64,000 nt of DNA from Macrolepiota albuminosa (taxonomy: Eukaryota; Basidiomycota; Agaricomycetes; Agaricales; Agaricaceae). Below, piece after piece: positions 55,923-64,000 of this stretch. The stretch spans positions 62,001 to 126,000 of the forward strand of contig JAMWFC010000133.1 of assembly GCA_027475525.1 (NCBI GenBank). Reading direction: 5' to 3'. Each line of letters opens with the position of its first letter. Positions within the stretch are counted from its first letter, which is position 1. The position numbers and the translations under genes were made by a program. Below the pieces are notes generated by a model, which saw nothing but the letters and a program-made list of their open reading frames with translations, was not told the origin of the DNA and searched no databases.

Positions 55923-56187
55923 TGTCCGATAGAACACATATATCAAGGACTCAATAGCTAGAGTACCCTCAGTTCCGTTTACACGCTACTGAGGGTACGT
56001 TACACAATTTACTACAACATAAACTCACACTAATGATACTCGTACCTAGATTGATTACTTACTACGTGTTATTCTGGGTACACAAGTATAGTTTCGTTTA
56101 CACGCTACTGAGGATTGATTACTTACTACGTGTTATTCTAGGTCCGGACGACGGTTCGACCTCATACTTAGTGTCACAGTTCTAACA
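55923..56187 (+). repeat. Element E 5' LTR
   Basis: TGTCCGATAGAACAC..GTTCTAACA, 265 bp. The start aligns with S1 (..GAACAC..AAGGACT). A perfect 11-bp hairpin GTACCCTCAGT (55963-55973) / ACTGAGGGTAC (55988-55998) is followed by two copies of gattgattacttactacg (period 64 bp) with a hairpin half between them. The left end is inferred without a second LTR. Confidence 0.7.
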
Positions 56188-56198
56188 GGTTATGGGCC
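56188..56198 (+). promoter_or_regulatory. Element E primer-binding site
   Basis: GGTTATGGGCC-type site (ggttatgggcc) directly after ..tctaaca; complementary to the initiator tRNA-Met anticodon loop. Here the ATG in the PBS is followed by an early stop, so unlike element D it is not a gag start. Confidence 0.75.
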
Positions 56199-56456
56199 TT
56201 ATCTGAAGTGGACTACTCGACACAGTACTGCCACTTGTTAGAACTCTTTGTCTCTGTCTCTTTGCGTCCGAACGCCGATTGCGCCGGACTACGTCACTCG
56301 GAGCTGCCTCCGTTTTCAGTATATCCCCTTGTCAAAGACGCCGGGTGATCTGTTGCCAGCCTTGTCTTGGCCTCCATCTCGGAAAATAAATCTCTTATTG
56401 TTCTTGTTTCTCGGCAAAACAGAGACTTGTTCCTGCTACTGAGCTGAAGTCTGCGT

Positions 56457-59400
56457 ATGCCCGAGACCCCTAAGATGTCGTCCACAGATAGCTCCACAGC
56501 CTCCATCCCAGCTATATCTGTTCGAGGAGCAGACTGGAAAGCCGACAAATTCAATCGGAATTCCCCCACCTCCAACTTCACAAGATGGACCCAAGCCCTG
56601 AAAATTCATCTCGCTCTTCTCGGCTTAAAGCCTTATGTCTTCTCCCCGCTCATCCCAGTACCGAGCGCTGATAAAAACCCTGTGGCATACCAGAACTGGT
56701 GCGCGAACGACGACCTGGCACGTGCAATTATATTGACAGCCATCGATGAGTCCGAGTACGAAGGCCTTGATGAGGACAAGACAGCTGCGAACCTATATAC
56801 TCAGATCAAATCTTGTGCAGAGGGAGAGGGACCGGTATGCATGGTAGCCCTTATCCAAGAAGTACTGCGTATCCAGTGCTCGCCAGAGGAACCATTGACG
56901 GCCACGGCGAAACGAATCTGTGATATTATCAGCCGTATATTTGCGATAAAAGCATTAGACGAGGACCTCTTCAAATGTGTTGTTCTCCTCAACAGTCTCA
57001 ATAACCCGCTATATGCTGCAGTCCAGACACAAGTCTCACAAGGACTAGCTGACTCCACCACCTCGAATCCCTACAAATCTGAGAACATTTGGAAACTGCT
57101 GGAGACAGTCCAAAATCTCACCAATCTGAAGACCTCCAACCCTGTCTCGCCCCCAGATGCTGCCCTTGCCACATCGACTCGAGGCCGATATCGCTCAAAC
57201 AAACTGAACCTCCCAGGCCATGACCATGCTGCTGGCATAAAATGCTGCACGACATGCGCCACGCATGGACGCCCATGCGGTGGCCACGAAGCCCCTTACT
57301 GTGCACATCCTGGAGGAGCGATGGAAAAGAATGGTTTCCAAGCTGCCCGCAATGCTGCGCATGCCGCTGGCCAGAAGAACAGGACTCAAGGGACAAAGGT
57401 CTACACTCAGCTCACAGGGCCAAAAGGAAAAGTATACCTTGTGAAAGCGACAGAGCTAGGCAAGCTTCAGACACTCAGCACTAAGACTCCACCCACTGCC
57501 TTTGCTGGGCTAGCCACTGACGAGGTTCCCATGGCTACCATCGACGATGTAGAATGGGAAGGTTGGATGGCGGTTGCTGAGGAGGAGACGACGACCATAG
57601 ATTGGTCAAAATTCTCTATAGCAACCAACAACGAAGCAGCATTCACAGCCTTTGTCAACCAACCCTTCTTCGTGGACTCAGGAGCCACCGTGCATATATC
57701 TCCGCATCAATTCGACTTTCTGACACTTCAGCCCATCAGTCCCAGAGCCATCAAAGGTGTAGGCGGCTCCACGATATCTGCCTGCGGTGTCAGACACATC
57801 AAACTTCGCACAGCAGAAGGAGCTCACTTGTCCCTCAAAAATGCACTTTATGTCCCCAACTCCACTGTTCAATTAATCTCTGTAAGCCGAATTGCATCCA
57901 GCAATGACACCTACTCCCAGTTCGATAACAACAAGGTCCGCATTATAAGCCGCACTACCGACTCTGTAATTGCACGAGGCCCCCTGCTAAAAGGAAAGGG
58001 ACTATACACCATCAACTTGTCAGATTTCCCTATGGCACATGCATACATAACACACCAAGGAGTGGACGCAGAAACTTGGCACAGATGCCTTGGGCATGCC
58101 AATTATAAAGCAATCATGCATCTCATCCATGACCACAAGCCTAAAGGTGCGCCCTCTCTCCACTCTTCCCCACCACCGAAGTGTAACAGTTGCATCCTGG
58201 GCAAGCAGACCAGGATGCCAGTTCTGAAGGTGCGGGAAGAGAGACATAGAGGGATGTGGAAGCTTGAGATTGTGTGGGCAGATCTAATGGGACCGGTTAA
58301 TGTGCGATCTCGATCTGGGAATCACTACATACTAGACATTGTGGACGATTTTAACAATATGGCATGGTCTATTCCCCTTAAAACTAAGGACAAAGCTCTT
58401 GCGACACTGAAAGCATGGGAACTATTTCGTGAAAGTGAAACTGGACTACGAGTGGGCAAATACCGCACCAGTTTCGACAGTGAGCTCCACAATGAAGAAA
58501 TGACAAAATGGCTAGATTCCAGAGGAATAAAATCTGAACACAGTGCCCCATACACCTCAGCCCACATTGGACATGTGGAACGTATGCATTGCACATTGAT
58601 GAGAAAGGCAAGAACTTTGAGAATTAATTCAGATTGCCCAGAATTCCTTTGGGACGAATTTTATCTTACCACCACTCATTTGCACTCCAAGACACCAACA
58701 AAGTCATTGAATGGTAAAACCCTGCATGAGTTATGGTTCGGATGCAAACCAGACTACTCATACATGCGTGAGATTGGATGCTGTGCTTTTGTGTATGTTC
58801 AGGCTCACAATCCAAAGCTAAGACCAAGGTCCATAGAATGCACTCTGATTGGCTATGGACAAAACTCAAAAACGTACCGCTGCTGGGATAAAGTAAACAA
58901 GAAGGTATATCAGTCATATCACGTTAAGTTCATTGAAAGGCACAAAACCCGAAACGGCAACAGCCAGCTCAGCCTGACACCACCAATACCTTCTCTTCAT
59001 GATCTGGATCAGTCGGCCTCACTTACGCCACTGGACCATGACAATGACCTTGGATGCGAACTCGAGATCACTGTATCAATACCACCGCCCCCTCAGCCAG
59101 ACCAGCATGAACCAGGACAACAAAATAAAGAAAACAACGCACCCACAGACACTTTACCATGCAGATCGACTTGAGTTAGATACCCGACAGAAAAGGCTAT
59201 GCAGGAAGGGGATCACCACCAGACGAGACTAGAAAGAGTACTGGAAGAAGTAAGGGAAGGAGAAGCACAACTAAAGGAAGGAGAGGCAAGCACAAACAGC
59301 CACAAATGACGTACAAGCGCCCAAACAAGCGCCCATGCCCACAGATGACAACATTGATCACGATCGAATACTTGCTGCAATCTCTCAACCTGGCGACTTT

Positions 59401-60365
59401 GAACCCCTATCTCTTGATTCTGACAATGAACCAAACTCGTGGAAGGAAGCACAGGCCAGTTCTGACTCTGAAAAATGGAAGAAGGCATATCAAGAGGAGA
59501 TAGATGCATTAAGAGAGATGAAAGTTTATCGCCTGGTACCTCGTTCCTCAGTTTCCACAGGACAGAAAGTACGGAGAGGACGCCCTATATTCAAAATCAA
59601 GCATAACAAACATGGAAAACCTGTCAGATACAAGGTACGCCTGGTATTTAAAGGCTACGAGCAAATCTATGGTAGGGATTACAGCAAAACCACATCACCA
59701 ACAGTGCGTATGGAATTGAGGCGTATTCTCCGACACATTGCAGCAATGGAGGGATGGGATGCAGCACAGATTGATGTGAAGACAGCATTCCTCTATGGAA
59801 TACTCCCAGAGGACAAAATACAGTACATGGAACAGCCAGAAGGCTTCGAGGAACCAGGAAAGGAGGACTGGATGTGTGAAATCATGCGAGGGTTGTATGG
59901 AATGAAACAGGCAGGAAGAATATAGAATCAAACACTCAACGGATGGATGATCTCCTGGGGATTCACTTGCTTAGCTTGTGAGTCATGTATTTATTTCAGG
60001 AAGACGACTTCAGGCACAATCATCACCGCTGTACATGTGGACGACTTTCTCTCTATAGTGAGCTCAAAGGAGGAAAATGAACACTTCAAAACCCAGATGC
60101 ATGAGGCCTGGACTATATCCGACCTCAGAACACCACGCTACATTGTAGGAATATCCGTCCAGTGGGACAAACCCCAGCACACAGTCACACTCTTACAAAC
60201 AGCATTCATTGACCGTGTTGTCCAACAGTTCAGCCAAAAGGATGCCCGCCCATTGTCGCTCCCCATGGAACCCGGGTCTAAGCTCAGACAACCAAAGCAT
60301 GAGACACAGACGCAGGAGGAGAAAGACAACATTGCCAAGCTACCATATAGATCCCTGGTAGGGTG
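56457..60365 (+). pseudogene. Element E gag-pol (truncated, several lesions)
   Basis: 56457-59174 encodes gag (FTRWTQALKIHLALLGLKPYV), a Cys/His-rich stretch (CCTTCATHGRPCGGH) that may replace the zinc knuckle, protease FFVDSGATVHISP, pre-integrase WHRCLGHANYKA and an integrase core (VWADLMGPV; the third motif reads GHVERMHCTLM). TGA at 59172-59174 stands where Arg is expected (RST-stop-VRYPTEKAM). A frame change near 59310 leads to RT (59335-59925: YKVRLVFKGYEQIYGRDYSKT, QIDVKTAFLYG). It is interrupted by TAG at 59923-59925 (Trp expected in GRI-stop-NQ), then continues with AVHVDDFLSIV to YRSLVG. RNase H is missing because F intervenes. Confidence 0.88.
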
Positions 60366-60867
60366 TGTAAGGGCGACCTCTAGAGGCTGTGGCTCAGTCA
60401 CACAGCTGGCAGAGGGAGATCCAAAGTGTATTAGAATATATACTGACAATATCAAGGTAGCTACTCACCTGGCAGAGGGAGATCCAAAGAGAACAAGTCT
60501 AGGGATTCCCTATGCCAGGTTGGACACTTCTGGGGCCTCTGAAGCATGGGAAACAACTGTACAGTACAACAAAACCTTAAAAACTCGAAAATTGCCTACA
60601 CAAACACTTGTACAAATAAGGGGCAAACTCTGGCAAACTCTGGCTTATATAAGCGGTCTGGAAGCAGTGCTGAGTGGGCCCACACTTGTCTGAATGGTGG
60701 CTAAAGAACCAGAGCATCTCAAGGGCTGAGAGTAGTACTAACAGATAGTGTTGAAAGAATAGAAACAGTGAAATGAAATAATGTCAGAAGAAATAAGAGA
60801 ATGAATGGAAGGAGAGTGAAGAGATAAGGAGTGAGAAAAGGAAGAAATGAGGAGTCCCCTGACATCA
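60366..60867 (-). repeat. Element F 3' LTR
   Basis: In minus sense TGATGTCAGGGG..CTTACA, about 500 bp. Contains CTTATATAAG near 60645 as a candidate TATA region and a 21-bp direct repeat (60405-60425 and 60469-60489). The left end is inferred from where element E coding sequence stops; the target duplication cannot be checked. Confidence 0.6.
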
Positions 60868-60875
60868 CCCCCCCT

Positions 60876-62210
60876 CTAGAGCACGGCGTCTCGACGTGCT
60901 GGATAGAAGTAGTTCTGGATGGCCTGGTCTACCTTGGAAAGAGAATAGAGGCCTCTGATTGCCCAGGGAGCATTGGGATGCTGTTGATAGAATTCCTGGA
61001 CTAAGGCAGGGGCATGGACATTCTCTTGTGGCTCCCAGGAGATGTCCTCGATTCTGTAGCCCTTCCACTTGACCTTGAACTGAAGCTTATTCCTAAAGAG
61101 TCGGCTGTCTAGAATCCGTTCTACTTCGTACTCTTCTTGGTTGTTTACCAGAACTGGTGGTGGAGGTGGCTGTGGACGTTGACCTGGGATTGGATCCTCT
61201 GGGGCTGGAGAAAGCTTCACCACATTGAAGACTGGATGGAGTCGACTCATTCCACTAGGCAGCTTGAGTTGATAGGCAAGTGGGCCTACCTGCCATACTA
61301 TAGGAAAGGGTCCTAGACGACGGTGAGAAAGCTTCTGAGAAGGTCGGGTGGTAGCAATGTCAGAGGCATCCAGGTAGACTCGATCTCCAGCCTTGTACTT
61401 GGGGGCTGGAGTTCGTCCACGATCGTAGTAGCGGGCCATGTCATCCTCTGCCTTAGCTAAAGCTGCCTTGGCTTCCTCCTGGGCTGCCTTCATCCGATCT
61501 ATGAACGTGTTGACAGCTTCATTCTCTGAAGGTTGTCCACAAGGCTTGAATCCCATCCAAGGATGTCGACCAGTATCTAGAAGGAAAGGAGACATCTGGG
61601 TGGCAGCATGTACACGGTTGTTGTACTGGAACTCTGCCTCTGGTAATAGATCGTCCCAGTCATCCTGTCGTTCATTGCAGAAGAGCCGGAGATACTGTTC
61701 TAGCTCCTGGTTGACACGCTCAGTCTGGCCATCAGATTGGGGGTGGTAGGCTGTGGAAGTGTGGAGTTTGACATGGAGGAGGCAATACAGTTCTCTAGTA
61801 AACTCTGCCACAAACTGAGGTCCACGGTCCGAGACGTAAGCATCTGACAACCCATGGAGCTTCCAGACATGCTTTCGGTACAGATTGGCAGCGCCCATGG
61901 CTGAGCAAGTAGTGTGTGTTGGTATAAAATGAGCACGCTTGCCACAGAGATCCACTACCACCATGATTGCATCATATCCATGAGAATCAGGTAACTCAAC
62001 AATGAAGTCTACCAAGGCCACACTCCAATGCTCAGCTGGGATAGGCAATGGATGAAGTTGTCCCATAGGAGGCTGATGACGAGGCTTCGTCCAAAGGCAA
62101 AGATCGCAGGTGGAGGTGTAAGAGCCAATATACCGTGACATTTGAGGCCACCAGTAATTCCGTGAGACCAGCTCCAGTGTCTTCCATCTGCCAGGATGTC
62201 CTGCAACTCA
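60876..62210 (-). pseudogene. Element F integrase with chromodomain
   Basis: Integrase zinc finger (SRYIGSYTSTCDLC), core motifs VALVDFIVELPDS, YVSDRGPQFVAEF and DGQTERVNQELEQYL. Then GPF-type LGPFPIVWQVGPLAYQLKLP with HPVFNVVKLSP, and a chromodomain, VERILDSR..FKVKWKGY..ISWEPQENV. The chromodomain has the aromatic and WKGY residues typical of methyl-lysine readers. The frame is open from 62141 and is preceded by TGA at 62208-62210 (plus) in HDS-stop-VAGHPG, where Arg is expected. Confidence 0.9.
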
Positions 62211-62497
62211 AGAGTCATGATGCTGCTCCACAATCCGCCTCCGGAGATCTGGCAGGTTGGGAACATAAATGCATCCCCAAAAGGTGAGAAGACCATTCTC
62301 CAGAGACCACTTGTCGGTGTGGACGGACTTCACTCCAGTTTTCTCTCGAGCATGCAAGGCCATGGCAGCCTTAGCTACCAGATCTTCTTGAGCACCCTCC
62401 CGGTTACCTCGTCAGATGTCTCGAAGGATGCTCACTTCTTCTCCCTGGCCAACCACACCTTCTAGAGCACGGATAGCAAATAGTTCTGGCTTTAGGA

Positions 62498-62751
62498 GTA
62501 CAATATTGTCATTGTCACTAGCTCCTGAACCATGATCTGCTCGCCTAGAAAGCGCATCTGGCTTACCCATGCTCNNNNNNNNNNNNNNNNNNNNNNNNNN
62601 NNNNNNNNNNNNNNNNNNNNNNNNNNNNNNNNNNNNNNNNNNNNNNNNNNNNNNNNNNNNNNNNNNNNNNNNNNGTACAATATTGTCATTGTCACTAGCT
62701 CCTGAACCATGATCTGCTCGCCTAGAAAGCGCATCTGGCTTACCCATGCTC
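62498..62751. repeat. 77-bp exact duplication flanking a 100-N gap
   Basis: 62498-62574 equals 62675-62751, and positions 62575-62674 are exactly 100 N. Two contigs that overlap by 77 bp were placed next to each other with a standard gap instead of being merged. The true distance is probably -77 bp, restoring one copy of the RNase H/connection segment of element F. Confidence 0.95.
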
Positions 62752-63566
62752 CATCCAGGTTTGTGATGCAGAGAGAAGTCGAAGTTGGCCAGATACAAGG
62801 ACCATCAAGCCTGTTGGCGGTTAAGTTTCTTGGCCGTCCGAAAGTACTCTAAGTTCTTGTGATCAGTCCACACCTCGAATTTATGCCTGGCACCCTCAAG
62901 GAAATGTCGCCACTCCTCAAATGACCAAATGATAGCTAGCATCTCCTTGTCATGGATCTCATAATTTCGCTCCACAGCATTGAGACTCTTGGAGTAGAAA
63001 GCCACAGGATGCCACTTACCATCCTCCCTTGACTGTTGAGAGAGAACGGCTCCAGTAGCAAAATCTGAGCTATCAGCTTCGACATGGAAGGGAGAGTCAT
63101 CGTCTGGGAATATAAGGACAGGCTTTGAAGTGACTGCCTGTTTGAGGGCGTCAAAGGCTGTCTGCTGTGCTGCATCCCAGTGCCAAGGAGTGTCCTTAGT
63201 GGTGAGATCGAAGAGGGGCCGGGCATGGTGTGAGAAATCCTGAATAAACCTCCGGTAGAAGTTGGCCTTCTTGTTCTTAGGCTCTGGCCACTCCGCTACA
63301 CCAGCCACCTTGACTGGGTCCATCTCAGCCATTCCATGAGAGATGATCAGTCCAAGATATTCAACCTTAGTCTGCTCAAACTCGCACTTCTCTGGCTTAA
63401 GATAGAGCTGGTGCTGGCGAAGACGTTCCAGTACGATGCGCGTAATCCGACGATGCTCCTCTAGAGTCTTGGTATAGATGAGAATATCGTCAAGGTATAC
63501 GCACACAACACCTTCCGCTATGAGGTCTCGGAAAATGTCGTTCATCATGGTCTGGAAGGTGGCAGG

Positions 63567-63720
63567 GCTATTAGTGAGGCCAAAGAACATTACCAGAGGT
63601 TCAAAGAGTCCACGATTTGTTCGGAATGCTCCCTTCCACTCATGCTATTAGTGAGGCCAAAGAACATTACCAGAGGTTCAAAGAGTCCACGATTTGTTCG
63701 GAATGCTCCCTTCCACTCAT
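63567..63720. repeat. Exact 77-bp tandem duplication in element F RT
   Basis: 63567-63643 equals 63644-63720. It breaks the RT frame upstream of MFFGLTNS. Same length as the duplication at the N gap. Confidence 0.92.
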
Positions 63721-64000
63721 TTTCTTCTTTGATGCGCACATTGTTGTAGCCCCAGCGGACATCCAACTTGGTAAAGTAGCGTGCACCTCAGAGGTTGTTG
63801 ACAAGCTCTGAAATGAGTGGTAAGGGGTAGCAATTCTTCACAGTCATCGCATTCAAGACTCGATAGTCCTGAACCAGATGTAGAGATCCATCCTTCTTCT
63901 TAATGAAGAAGACTGGAGAGGCCATCGGAGACTTTGAGGGACGGATGCAACCAGAGTCTAAATTCTCCTGCAAAAAGGCATCAAGCTCATCCTGTTCTCT

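Larger units (their letters stand above)
55923..60365 (+). mobile_element. Element E: Ty1/copia retrotransposon broken by element F
   Basis: 5' LTR, PBS and gag-pol are followed in order. The RT domain stops abruptly after YRSLVG near 60365, where the LTR of minus-strand element F begins, so the 3' part of E should lie beyond the right edge of the window on the other side of F. The protein differs markedly from C and D, so this is a third copia clade. Confidence 0.85.
62412..63973 (-). pseudogene. Element F reverse transcriptase and RNase H
   Basis: Minus-strand segments: 63973-63788 ([19 protein letters not shown]), stop TGA ([17 protein letters not shown], Arg expected), then a region damaged by a 77-bp duplication. 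63590-62805 follows with [13 protein letters not shown], catalytic VYLDDILIYTK, RNase H FHVEADSSDFATGAVLSQ and VWTDHKNLEYF, then TGA (NRQQA-stop-WSLYLANFDF). A connection segment follows, split by the N gap, ending at TGA 62412-62414. All stops are TGA. This is a standard chromovirus RT. Confidence 0.88.
60366..64000 (-). mobile_element. Element F: Ty3/gypsy chromovirus, runs off the right edge
   Basis: In minus sense the window shows RT, RNase H, integrase, chromodomain, a purine tract (AGAGGGGGGTG) and a 3' LTR. The 5' part is outside. Four in-frame TGA codons stand where Arg is expected. It includes a 100-N assembly gap and two 77-bp duplications. It is inserted in element E. Confidence 0.9.

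Noticed and set aside
56049..56142. Another 77-bp type assembly duplication in the element E LTR
   Set aside because: The period is 64 bp with differences, and matches the LTR architecture of the other copia families, so it is a genuine LTR feature.

Overview
The window looks like a transposon-rich stretch of a filamentous basidiomycete (Agaricomycetes) genome. Host genes have several introns of 49-65 bp with GT..AG ends. The gene content fits this group: an F-box/LRR protein, a GH7 cellobiohydrolase, a PL14-type polysaccharide lyase, DUF6593- and DUF6534-like proteins, and a fungal CBM1 relic. Most of the sequence is LTR retrotransposon.

Layout. 1-5.8 kb: decayed minus-strand Ty1/copia element cut by the window edge. 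6.4-12.4 kb: host DNA with a CBM1 gene relic hit by a solo LTR (7021-7294), a five-exon membrane protein gene (7960-9519) and an F-box gene (10914-12383). 12.5-38.8 kb: a three-level nest proven by target-site duplications. Copia element C (12521-38792, TSD gtttt) carries Ty3/gypsy element A (12532-32603, TSD ccgg) inside its 3' LTR. A carries Ty3/gypsy element B (18735-30363, TSD gagat) inside its pol. 38.8-40.0 kb: solo copia LTRs. 40437-45455: a nearly intact copia element D (TSD aagtg, LTRs differing at 1 of 356 positions). 47.6-55.4 kb: host genes (GH7, DUF6593-like, PL14, DUF6534-like). 55.9-60.4 kb: copia element E, broken by minus-strand chromodomain gypsy element F that runs off the right edge.

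Three patterns stand out. (1) Element B is written as an almost unbroken string of short perfect inverted repeats (arms about 4-7 nt, loops about 0-7 nt) across gag, pol, spacer and a third ORF; the neighbouring elements do not show this. (2) B has a 982-codon intact ORF of unknown function between integrase and 3' LTR, preceded by a splice-acceptor-like tract. (3) The copia LTR families share one architecture (a perfect CCTCAGT/ACTGAGG-like or CCTGGAGTC/GACTCCAGG hairpin plus a duplicated half) and a primer-binding site matching the anticodon loop of initiator tRNA-Met.

Two cautions. Six duplications of exactly 77 bp, one flanking a 100-N gap, look like unmerged contig overlaps and cause some apparent frameshifts and LTR length differences. 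Nearly all LTR-LTR differences are at CpG sites, and nearly all in-frame stops are TGA where arginine (CGA) is expected, so the elements appear to decay by CpG deamination. All functional statements come from reading motifs by eye, without database searches.
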